From: Lentinus brumalis
Taxonomy: Eukaryota; Basidiomycota; Agaricomycetes; Polyporales; Polyporaceae
DNA length: 64,000 nt
NCBI GenBank assembly: GCA_001792895.1
Contig: MARA01000002.1
Coordinates: 124,001 to 188,000, forward strand
Direction: 5' to 3'
Under the pieces are notes generated by a model, which saw only the letters and a list, made by a program, of their open reading frames with translations, ran no database searches and had not been told where the DNA came from. Numbering within the stretch: position 1 is the first letter of the stretch; the number at the start of each line of letters is the position of its first letter. Position numbers and translations under genes: made by a program. This document shows, one piece after another, positions 53,500-64,000 of this stretch.

Positions 53500-56400
53500 T
53501 GTCTTTCGCGACGAAAAAGGACGAGGAGAGCGGGCTCAGCACGTACTACAACAACAAGACCACTGTCATCCAGGAGGCCCGCGTCTTCAATGAATCCCCC
53601 ATAAGCCCGCGCAAGTGCAGAGCCCTACTCACGCGCATCGTATACCTCCTCTATGTCGGCGAGACGTTCAACACGCAGGAGGCGACGACACTGTTCTTTG
53701 GGACAACGAAGCTGTTCCAGCATAAGGACGTGCGTAACTTCCTCATCCCTCATTGATTGCTCGGGCTCATACCATCGGACGAACAGAGTGCCCTCCGTCA
53801 GATGGTCTACCTCGCGATTAAGGAGCTTGCAATGACCGCGGAGGACGTGATTATGGTTACGGCGAGTATCATGAAGGATATGCAACCAAACTCGGAGGTC
53901 ATCTACCGGCCGAATGCCATTCGCGCACTCGCCCGGATTATCGACGTGAGTTCTCTTCTTCCCTCCATGACTGCGAGGGGACCAATACAAGCGGGCAAAT
54001 AGCCGTCTATGGCCCAAGGCGTGGAACGCTTCTTCAAGGCTGCCATCGTCGACAAGAACCCGTCCATCTCCTCTGCCGCGCTCGTGTCCGCGTACCACCT
54101 CTTTCCCAACGCAAAGGACGTCGTCAAGCGATGGGTGAACGAAGCGCAGGAAGCCGTCAGCTCCAAGTCTTCATCGTCGTTCTTCGGTGCAGGCTCGTCT
54201 GGCAGCGGATACCTTGGTGGTTGGGCGGGTCGTCAAGCAGTGCGAACACAGGGTACCAGCCGATTCCGTCGACGAGCCATATCACGCAATACCACTCGCT
54301 AGGCCTGCTATATTTGATCAGGCAGCAAGACCGGATGGCCGTCACGAAGATGATCCAGCAGCTGGGTGGAGGCAAGTCGGGTGCGGGTACGACACTCAAG
54401 AACCCAATGGCGCTGTGTATGCTCATTCGGTATGCGGCGAAGGTCATGGAGGAGGACCCGAAGTGCGTGATGTTTTCTCTGCTTGTGTGCATGCAGCTCA
54501 GAACACACGTACAGCGTTCAGAGACAGATGCTTGATCTTCTGGAAGGCTGGCTCCGTCACAAGAGCGACATGGTCAATCTCGAGGCGGCTCGGGTCATCT
54601 GCGAGATGAAGAATGTCACTCCCGCCCAGCTGACACGCTCCATCGCTGGTGAGTGCCGCGTGCTCCGTCGCTGGGTACATCTCCTCATACACAACATCAG
54701 TTCTGCAGTTGTTCTTGTCCTCGCCCAAGTCTACCCTCAAGTTCGCTGCTACTCGCACGCTTGCTGCCCTCGCTGTCTCTCACCCCTCAAGCGTCGCGGC
54801 GTGTAACATCGACCTGGAGAACCTCATCTCGGACCCCAACCGCAGCGTCGCTACTTATGCGATCACCACCCTCCTCAAGACGGGCAACGAGGCTTCGGTC
54901 GACCGTCTCATGAAGCAGATCAGCGGCTTCATGAGCGAGATCAGCGACGAGTTCAAGGTCATCATTGTGGACGCTATCCGCTCACTGTGCCTCAAGTTCC
55001 CCGCCAAGCACGAATCCATGCTCGCGTTCCTCTCTGGGGTGCTGCGCGATGAGGGTGGATACGACTTCAAGCGCGCGGTGGTGGAGGCGATGTTCGACAT
55101 GATCAAGTTCATTGGGGAGTGCAAGGAGCAGGCGCTTTCGCACCTGTGTGAGTTCATCGAGGACTGTGAGTTCACGAAGCTGTCTGTCCGCATCCTGCAC
55201 CTCCTTGGCGTCGAGGGCCCCAAGGCTCCCAACCCGACCAAGTACATTCGCTTCATCTACAACCGGGTAGTGCTGGAGAACGCCACTGTACGGGCAGCAG
55301 CCGTCGCGAGTCTGGCGAAGTTTGGGTTGAACAACATTGATGCGAAGCTCGGCAAGAGCATCAATGTCCTCCTCAACAGGTGTCTGGATGATGTCGACGA
55401 TGAGGTCAGGGACCGTGCTGCCCTTTACCTCAAGGTCTACGAGGAGCCACCACTCGTCCAGCCGTACATCAAGGAGGGTGAGTGGAAGGGTACTGTTCAT
55501 CTCATTCATCATATGCTGAGTAATTCTCAAGAAACCATCTACTCCTTGTCCGCACTGGAGTCGAAGCTTGTCTCGTATATCAGCGATCCCGACTCCTTCG
55601 ACCAGCCGTTCGATACCTCAGATCTCCCCAAAATCAGCCGAGCGCAGGCTGCAAAGGATGCTGCTCGTATGTGCTACTTCAGATTCCGCCCTTACATCAT
55701 ACTGACGTCGCTAAGGCCCGAGCACATTGGAAACGATCGGGGTTCCCTCAACGTCGAAGGCGGCCACTCCTCCCCCTCCGTCCGCTGCGGAGACCCAGTC
55801 CAGCTACGCTCAGCAATTGGCAGAAGTCCCCGAGCTCGCGTCATATGGCCCCGTCCTCAACAGCAGCGCCAAGCCGTCTCCTCTCACTGAGAGCGAGACA
55901 GAATACCTGGTCTCCGTCGTCAAGCATGTCTTCAAGGAACACATCGTGTTCCAGGTTAGCATGCATGTGCCTCATGTCACTGTCCCGTTAGCGCTAACCC
56001 TGTCTCATAGTTCAACGTGTCGAATACCATCTCCGATACTGTCCTCGAGCAAGTGTCCGTTATCATGCAGCCTCAGGCCGATTCTGGCCTCACCGAGGAC
56101 TTCATCATCCCCATTCCCACTCTTACATCCGCGTCATCGCCCGGCATCGTGTACGTCTCTTTCACCCGCGACACGCCAGAAGAGTACGCCCAGGCGTCCT
56201 TCCAGTGCATCCTCAAGTTCGTCAGCAAGGAGCTTGACCCGTCAACCGGCGAGCCCGAGGAGGAAGGCTATGAGGACGAGTATCAGCTGGAGGACACCGA
56301 GCTCGCTGCTGGCGACTACATCATCCCGAGCTATGTCACGTTCGCGTCCGAGTGGGACCGTTTGCGCAGTGGTGTGTCCCTCACGGAGACATTCTCGCTG

Positions 56401-56716
56401 CCCGCTATGGAGTCTCTCAAGGGTAAGTCTATGTTTCGCGTATCTTCTCGGTGAGCCGTGGCTGAAGTTTCGCGCAGCTGCATGCAACTCTGTCATCGAG
56501 ATTCTCAACATGCAGCCATTGGGCGGCACCGAGGAGCCCCAGACGCCGACAGTGCACACATTACAGTTATCGGGTCTCATCGGTGGCGGCGGAGGCAAGG
56601 TACTCGTACGGTGTCGCATGACCCACTCGAAGGCGCAGGGCGTGACACTCGAGGTAGGCGTGCGGGCGGAGCAGCAAGCGGCAGCGGACCTTGTCATCAC
56701 TGCGATTGGTGGCTAA
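53500..56716 (+). CDS. SEC21: Coatomer subunit gamma (COPI coat)
   Basis: About 928 residues in nine exons: 53500-53730, 53787-53945, 54003-54462, 54515-54648, 54701-55477, 55532-55666, 55716-55954, 56011-56422 and 56478-56716. The protein forms part of the COPI coat that returns cargo from Golgi to ER. The N-terminal adaptin-like trunk starts [20 protein letters not shown] and continues with [34 protein letters not shown] and [21 protein letters not shown] linker (about residues 600-680) leads to the appendage domain ([47 protein letters not shown]). Within exon 3 the frame shifts by one base at the G-run 54222-54230: YLGGW in one frame, [15 protein letters not shown] in the next. Confidence 0.92.
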
Positions 56717-57059
56717 TTGGATGTTATCATTTGTTGTTTTTTGTCAATAGAACGTGTTAATTCGGATCAATTGACTCTGCACAGACTCACAGTACTCAGT
56801 ACTCAGTGCTCGGTATGCTCGAGGCCAAGAAGCCGCTACGTTCCCGCTGTCCTCGATGTGATTGGGTCGAAGTCCGGTGTGACGGTGTAGTACTGTTACC
56901 ACGGTCCCGTGGGTCGTAAGTTCATGTTTTGCCACTGCCCGAGTGTCCCCCCACCCCAGGCTCTATCTTTCCTCCCACTACAATCCCTGCACGACATCTG
57001 CGCTACCCGTTCATCTTTCGCCGCTAAGGTTGTTCTAGTTCTCCACGCTCGCTTGCAAT
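56717..57059. other. Intergenic region upstream of BTB gene 5
   Basis: About 340 bp; 3' end of coatomer gamma and promoter of BTB gene 5. No other feature seen. Confidence 0.5.
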
Positions 57060-58092
57060 ATGCTCTCTGAAAACGCACTATCAAAGGACCCAACGCTCTG
57101 GCTGGAAGACGGGAGCATCGTCATCGTCGCGCAAACCACGGCCTTCCGCGTCCATAGTTCTATCCTTGCACGACACTCCGAAACCTTCAGCTCCTTGTTC
57201 ACTCTTCCTCAGCCGGCAGACGGAGCGGAGACGTTCGACGGCTGCCTTGTAGTCCGAGTCCCAGACTCCGCATACGACTTTCGGCAGTTGCTCCTTGCAT
57301 TGTATGACGGATTGAGGTAGGGCTCGCTCAGCGCTCTGCTATGTTGCATTTCTGATCGCTTTCGATTCCAGTTTCCTGGATCCCGCGTCGGGTCCGGCTT
57401 CATTCAACGTTCTTGCCGCGCTCGTACGTCTCGGGCACAAGTACGAACTGCATCGGGTGCTCTCAGCTGCCGTGTCTCGCCTGGCGAAACTCTTCGCGGA
57501 CTTCGGGACATGGAAGAAACATTCCTGGCTGTCACATCACGAGGTGCTACTGAAGTCTACCTCCGAGGCGATCGAGGCGTACAATCTCTTTCGAACCTCG
57601 CAACAGACGGTGATGCTACCTATCGCTCTCTACATGTGCTGTCACATTCCTGTCCCACACCTGCTACGAGGCTTTGAACGCGCCGACGGAACGCTGGAAC
57701 AGCTTTCTCCTGACGATCTCGAGCGGTGTCTACTGGCGCGCGACGCTCTGCTGGTGCGCAACTCGCGACTCCTGTATGGGTTCTACAACGTCGAGCCACC
57801 GCAAGATTGCACCAGTGTAGCACATTGCCGAAGGCTCGTGCAGCATCTGCGGGACCTCATCCTCCGCGGCGGGGTGCCCCGACTTGAAGCCGGAACGGCC
57901 AATTTCGCATCTCCCGGGCTCTTCTATATGCTCCACAGGACCATGAATATCTTCGAAGGAACTCCCGAAGACCTATGCGCATCGTGCTCGGCGTTTCACC
58001 ATGCGCGCGCAAAGGACCTGCCGAAGGCTATGTTCCATGAACTTCCGGAGCTGCTGGGAGTGGAGGTGGATAGCTGGCCGCGTTCTGCTTGA
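57060..58092 (+). CDS. BTB/POZ domain protein 5
   Basis: 325 residues in exons 57060-57316 and 57372-58092; the 55-nt intron is GTAGGG to TTCCAG, phase 2, at the shared position after LYDGLR. BTB core: LWLEDGSIVIVAQTTAFRVH, ARHSETFSSLF, DSAYDFRQLLLALYDG. Second exon: LAALVRLGHKYELHRVLSAA, ERADGTLEQLSPDDLERCLL and a terminal CASC. The N-terminus is short, as in gene 4. The gene sits between coatomer gamma and NTE1, neither of which suggests a function. Confidence 0.85.
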
Positions 58093-58727
58093 TGTGGTAT
58101 GTACGTCAGTACTGCGATGCTCCAGAGGAAGTCTCTCGTACTTTTCCAGCCAAGTTTCAGTAGGATCTCGAGTCTATCGAGCTGTTGCAGATAAGCCATT
58201 GCGATCCATACCTTCGCTCACCGGATACCTAGGCGCCTCCCGAACTACATACCCTCCATCTATACCTTACATCCTGTACATGTGCCTTCAGTCTTCGTGT
58301 AACAGCAACACCTGAGAATTTATGGCGAAGTGGGAATATCCAGTTCATCGCGACTATGATTGACAAAGCACTGTATTAGTAGTCATAAAATGGAGACGCA
58401 GGTCCGGTGTACCGTGCGCACGTTCTTCACGCATCGTTTTGCAATACTGGCGTCGCTCAAACCGATGCATGTACGTTCGCGGCGACAGCATCTTCAAGGA
58501 GGAAACCAAAGGAGACCTCTTTCAAAGGAGGACGCCAACACGGCATATCGGACCGAGTGAGGAACGTGCGCACGTGATTGACGCGTTGTGCTCGGGCGCC
58601 AACGAGTGCTCTTGTGGCTGGAATCCTCGGGAACTTGAAACTCGTCATTCTCTTCTCTGTCCCCACCTCTTCTTCTCTCGCTCGTTTCTGGGCAGACAAC
58701 TGAGGCTGTCTAGGGACGATCGCCGAC
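58093..58727. other. Intergenic region upstream of NTE1
   Basis: About 630 bp with no supported gene. The segment directly before the ATG at 58728 is C/T-rich (58640-58690), as in other promoters here. Confidence 0.5.
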
Positions 58728-61700
58728 ATGGAGCCACCGCCGGATGGAGGAGTGTCGGGAAACGACAGGCACCCGCTCATACTGTTGCTCTCTGCATTCT
58801 TCTGGGTCATATGTGCGTCCCGGTTGTGTCCTCCCTCCTCAAACCCAGAGCACAGACCGCTTTCCAGTATGGCTTCTCTCGTGGGTGAAGGCGTTGGCTG
58901 CCTTTGCTACTATCACTGTTCCTAGATTCATATACTCCGTCCTGTCCTATTCCATGACCTTGACGGTGAGTACCCGGATACCCTGTCCTGTCGGCGCGCG
59001 ATCTGAGATATTTGATTCGCACTACAGCTCAACTTTTGGTCCTTCGCACTGCTGTTTTTGGCTGCTGCTGTCGCTCTCAATTATTGGATCCGCTTCCGTT
59101 ACCTCAACAAGTACACGCAACTGAAGGAACCTCCCTTGGTTAAGGCAGACGCGCAAGAACTCCACCCCGACATGAACACTCCCGAGCAACCTGCCAACTT
59201 CCATAATTATTTGGACGAGTTCTTACAAGCGGTCCGTGTGTTTGGGTTCTTGGAGAAGCCAGTACGTCTGACTCGCCTAGTCTGCGGTTTGCACGTCTCT
59301 GATGGTCGACTGCAGGTATTCCACGAGCTAGCAAGACATCTCCAGACCAGGAGGCTGCTCGCAGGTGACACCCTTTCTCTAGACCAGGACAAGAGCTTCT
59401 ATTGCGTCATAGACGGCAATGTCCAAGTATATGCACAGACCGGGCAGCCTACTCCCCACGGTCGAAGTGGCGCTTGGGATGAGGAAGACACGAACGGCTA
59501 CCAGCTTCTCAACCAAGTCGGCGCTGGAGGAACGTTATCGAGTCTGTTCACTATCCTTAGTCTCTTCACAGAAAACGTCAAGATGAGTTGGCAAGATGGT
59601 GACAGACCAGATGAGCATCTCGACAGTCACATTGCGTCGCCGACGGGGGGCGTCCCCGTGCGGACTCGTGCGCATCGCTCTAACTCTGATGTTTCCCAAA
59701 TGGATCTTACTACCATCCCGTCCACCCCTGGCCGTCGTTCGCGCGCCGCATCTGTATCTTCTTCGGGTTCCACGGTACATGCTGCCGATGCCACCTCCCC
59801 TCGTGTTACCTCCCCTCGAACATCTCGTGGACGATCCGCTTCTCAGGACTCCCGCTACACAAGCATTCCCTCAAGGGGGGCTCCCTCCTCTTCCCGCATC
59901 CACACAAGTGCCTCAACCGAGACTCAGAGTCACTACGGCGTTGTAGCACGGGCTGCAGAGGATAGCACATTAGCCGTGATTCCGGCTGAAGCATTCCAGC
60001 GCCTGACGAAGAAGTTCCCCAAGGCAGCAGCTCACATTGTGCAAGGTCAGAGACCTCCACCCGGAAGAAAATCCATCCTGACTCACATTGCCGTTACATA
60101 TTGCAGTAATACTTACGCGATTCTCTCGTGTCACGTTCAACGCGGCACATAACTACCTTGGACTGACGACCGAAGTCCTTCGAACCGAGAAAGCGATCAA
60201 CGATATCGCTTGCCATCCATTACCGCAATCGTTCTACCAGGGAGGTCTCAGGCAGCTTCGCCAGCGTTTCGATGGCGTATCAATACCGAGCGACTCAGAC
60301 ACCGAGAGCGACTACTTCACCTATAGCTCTCATACCTCGAGCAAGTCGTCGTTTCTGCAAGATCTGAGAACTTCGAAGTCGCAGGCGGGTTCGACGTCGA
60401 CGGGAGCTGGCGCGAACACCAAATATTCCCCTGTAACTCCCTTCAAGGCGCACGGCTCCCGCCACTTCGTACAGGCCGGCGATCTGCTCAGTTCTGTTGG
60501 CGAAAGCCCACAGGCACTAGCACGCACCGTCAGCAGCGGTACGTTTACTGCATCCACACCTCGCCCAGACGGTCTCGAGCTGTCCACGCAGCGGTTGACG
60601 ACAGAGGAATTCGATCTTAAGGAAGAGGTTATGTCGTGCATCGCCAAGTCGATCGGCCTTATCCAGCCGCCCATCAGTGGGGGAGATTCTGTCGAGGCGT
60701 CACCTGCGTTATCTCCCAGCGAAGGCGGTAGCTCCCGGCCAGGAATGTTCAGGTCGTCTTTCGGATCTCTCAGCCTGCTTGAGATTGGAGTGGATGATGC
60801 GAGCAGCAGCCGGACGGAGAGCTCGTCATCAATATGGGCAGACGGATATATGAGCAGTCTGGATAATGAGGTCGAAATCCTGTTCTTCCCTGCAGGGTCT
60901 GTCTTGGCGAAGGCTGGGGAGAGAAATACTGGTAAGGTCTTCTTGATCCCTGTACGCCTTTGGTTTGATGCTGATGATATATGTAGGTCTTTTCTACGTC
61001 ATTGATGGCTTCCTAGACATGATTCTTCCTGCCGATAACACCTCCAGCGACAAGGAGAAGGTTGGGAAGCAGTCAAACGGTGAGGCACCCAAGGCGACAC
61101 AGCAGAGACCTGTACCCAATTCTTGGTCACGGTCTGAGTCCACTTTTACCACCGGGCCCCGTAGTACTCACGCTACGGGTGCGAGCAAGGGTAAGAGCAC
61201 CAAGGACAGTTCGCAGAAGCCACTGTTCACTGTGAAGCCTGGAGGAATCGCTGGCTACCTCTGTGAGTCATCCCTTGCACGCAACAAGGTCAAGCCGGAC
61301 TGACGCGCCGCAGCTTCGCTTTGCCAGACGGCGTCGTATGTAGACATCGTGGCAAAGACAGACGCGTACGTCGGGTTCCTGCCATCACCTGCGCTGGAGA
61401 GACTGCTCGAGCGGCGGCCCATTGTTCTTCTCACCCTTGCGAAGCGGCTGATCTCCCTTCTCTCCCCTCTCGGTAAGATGGTTCTCGTCACACCTCCATC
61501 GCATCGCTGACTTTTGGTACAGTTCTCCACATTGACGGCTCTTTGGACTGGGTGCAGGTGGACGCTGGCCAGGTGCTTTGGCGGCCTGAGGATGAGAGCG
61601 ACAGCTTCTACATCGTCATTAACGGACGTCTCCGCGCAATCACGGAAAAGGACAACGGCGCAATCAACATCACTGCTGAGTACGGTCAAGGCGACACCGT

Positions 61701-64000
61701 TGGAGAGTTGGACGTCATCACGAGCTCGCCTCGGACGAATACGCTGCACGCGATCCGTGACACGGAGCTCATCCGCATGCCGCAGACACTGTTCAACGCC
61801 ATCTCTTCTCGGTGCGTGTACTTTGTTCCGCCGTCTGCTTGCACATCATCTGACTCGATGTTTCAGAAACCCGCGTACGACAGCTCAGTGCGTACAAAGG
61901 AGCACACCTGTCAGTTGCCCTATCCTTACTTATGTTCTAGGTTACTTCGTATGATCGCCTCGCGTGTGCGCACGGAACTCGACTCCGTGCACAAGCCCTT
62001 AGCAGCGGAGCGCGCCCGGGGTCATATCAACCTCAAGAACGTCGCCGTGCTCCCGGTGTCACGCAACATCCCGATCGACGTTTTCTCAAGAAAGCTACAT
62101 GCTGCACTCGAAGGCATAGGCGCGCCGACGGCTTACCTGAACCAAGCTTCTGTGTCTGACCATCTCGGTCGACATGCGTTCACGCGCATGGGTAAGCTGA
62201 AAGCCGCTGGGTGGCTGGCGGAGCAAGAGCAGAAGTATCGGATCGTGCTGTATATTGCGGACTCCGCTGTGAGCAGTTCGTGGACGCAGACGTGCATACG
62301 GCAGGTACGCCAGAAAGGGTCCCGTCACTTGCGGTAACTATGCTCACTGACACGCAGGCGGATTGCGTCATGGTCGTGGGCATGGGGGACGACCCTAGCA
62401 TCGGAGAATACGAGCGACTGCTTTTGTCTCTGAAGACTACGGCAAGGAAGGAACTTGTCCTACTCCATCCCGATCGCTCGGTAGTCCCAGGATCTACAAG
62501 GGAGTGGCTCAAGGTATGCATACTGGGATCGTCCTCTCATTATAGACGCTCATGCTGCTGCAGCACCGTCCATGGGTACATCAACATATCCACGTCGAAC
62601 TGCCTGTGAGTCAAATTCACACTTGTGATCTCCGTCGCTCATCACGTTTGCGCAGGGTCTCAACCCGTCAGCTGCTAGAGCCCCGCCAACACATCAGGAT
62701 CCTGCTGCCGTAGTCGCGTTGAAGAAGATGAAGGATCGTGTGCAGAGCGAGATACAGCGTTATCGTGGAACACGTTCCGACCCGCGCCCACAACGGCCCA
62801 CACACATGAGTGACTTCGCAAGGTTAGCACGGAGGATATGTGGGAAGTCGATCGGTGTCGTCCTCGGAGGGGGCGGTGCCCGGGGTATCTCACACTTGGT
62901 GGGTCAATCAAATACTGCGGGGTGTGTGGATGTTCACCTCGTTGCAGGGTGTCCTCCGTGCCCTTGAGGAGTATGGCATCCCCGTGGACCACATTGGAGG
63001 TCAGCTCAATTGCGCCGTGCTGCGTACAGTGAGAGCTCACGTGAGGATGTAGGTACTAGCATTGGCTCCTTCATTGGCGGCTTGTATGCTCGGGAAGGCG
63101 ACATCATCTCCAGCTCCGGAAGAGCGAAGCAGTTCAGCGCAAGGATGGGCAACATTTGGCGGATGCTCTCCGATGTCACCTATCCTCTCGTTGCATACAC
63201 TACGGTGGGTATCCCACTCCTGTTAACTTATCCGATCGAAATAATTATGTTCCTGCAGGGTCACGAGTTCAACCGCTCAATATACAAGGTTTGACGAAGC
63301 CTCGATCTCCAAGAACTCTTCTTGACTTGCCTTCTGCTACAGGCGTTCTACGACCTTCACATCGAGGACATGTGGCTGCCCTTTTTTTGCAACTCCACCA
63401 ACCTTAACCCTTCTCAGATGGAGATACATGAGACAGGATATGCATGGAGGTTCATCCGTGAGTGTGCTCTATGACCTCTGCCATGACATCAAGCAGCTCA
63501 CGGTGTGACCTCAGGTGCGTCGATGACACTCGTGGGCTTGGTGCCACCCCTATGCGACAATGGCAGCATGCTTGTGGATGGCGGATATGGTGAGTTTGCA
63601 CTACCGCATTCTTCCATGCGATTCTTACGCAGCCGCTGCTCAGTCGACAATCTTCCTGTAAGTTGCGGAAGAAACCACTCTATCTGTTGATGCTTACATT
63701 ACTAGGTATCCACGATGTTGTCCATGGGTGCTAACGCCGTCATCGCTTCTGACGTTGGTTCGGTGAGTGACTTGAGCCACTACCGCAGTGTACCCCTGGT
63801 TTCTCACCATGGTGCCGCAGATCGACGACAACTCCCCACGCAACTTCGGCGACTCCGTTTCGGGAGTCTGGCTGTTCATTAATCGTTGGAATCCCTTCTC
63901 CAATGCGCGCAATATCCCCGCAATCACTGAACTGCAGCAGCGGCTAGCTTAGTAAGTGCCTCTCTTCCTCGCGAGATATGCAGGGCTCTGACTGTTTTGC
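58728..64000 (+). CDS. NTE1: Lysophospholipase NTE1 (neuropathy target esterase homologue), 3' end beyond window
   Basis: A multi-exon gene starting 58728-58812, 58868-58965, 59028-59262 and continuing past 64000. It deacylates phosphatidylcholine and lysophosphatidylcholine at the ER. The N-terminus has membrane segments ([14 protein letters not shown], then [16 protein letters not shown]). Three cyclic-nucleotide-binding-like domains follow: near 59316-60170 (long Ser-rich loop), 60865-61480 ([24 protein letters not shown]) and 61535-61815 ([32 protein letters not shown]). The patatin catalytic domain has the oxyanion GGGGARG (about 62868-62888), nucleophile motif [15 protein letters not shown] (near 63054) and catalytic Asp in VDGG (about 63574-63585), then [18 protein letters not shown]. 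An intron donor GTAAGT occurs at about 63953, so the C-terminus is outside. Middle exon junctions were not all fixed. Confidence 0.9.

Overview
The window is nuclear DNA of a filamentous basidiomycete, most likely an Agaricomycete wood decayer of the Polyporales type. The evidence is GC-rich genes with many 41-90 nt GT-AG introns, a secreted GH7 cellobiohydrolase, a chitin synthase, several BTB/POZ genes of a kind expanded in mushroom-forming fungi, and Ty3/gypsy and LINE retrotransposons. The species assignment is inference; the gene families are read directly from the sequence.

Layout. Positions 1 to about 14,480 are a nested transposon. A LINE-type (non-LTR) element lies on the minus strand: ORF1 with a CCHC knuckle at 10851-13688, and an uninterrupted endonuclease-RT-RNase H ORF2 from 4163 running off the left edge. 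A complete Ty3/gypsy chromovirus (4714-10709, two 257-bp LTRs, CACAC target duplication) sits between those two ORFs. Two unexplained minus-strand ORFs (13999-14484 and 16309-16878) and a gene-poor stretch follow. From 18.2 kb on is host sequence: BTB gene 1 (+), GH7 cellobiohydrolase (-), a 1,624-residue coiled-coil protein (+), D-amino-acid oxidase (-), two small Ser-rich proteins (+), an intron-containing tRNA-Trp, BTB genes 2 (+) and 3 (-), a gene encoding three homeodomains (-), pantothenate kinase (-), BTB gene 4 (+), chitin synthase (-), casein kinase I (+), coatomer gamma (+), BTB gene 5 (+) and the 5' part of NTE1, a lysophospholipase (+), cut by the right edge.

Most host genes are unrelated housekeeping or wall genes: CoA synthesis, COPI traffic, CK1 signalling, cell-wall chitin, phosphatidylcholine turnover. 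No metabolic cluster is apparent. The coherent groups are the five dispersed BTB paralogues, which share one intron position and a C-terminal CxxC motif, and the nested retrotransposons. The most unusual single locus is the triple-homeodomain gene. Its first two homeodomains carry an intron at exactly the same codon and phase, while the third has none.

Exon boundaries were read by eye from GT-AG sites, reading-frame phase and family conservation. Where a junction is uncertain the entry says so.
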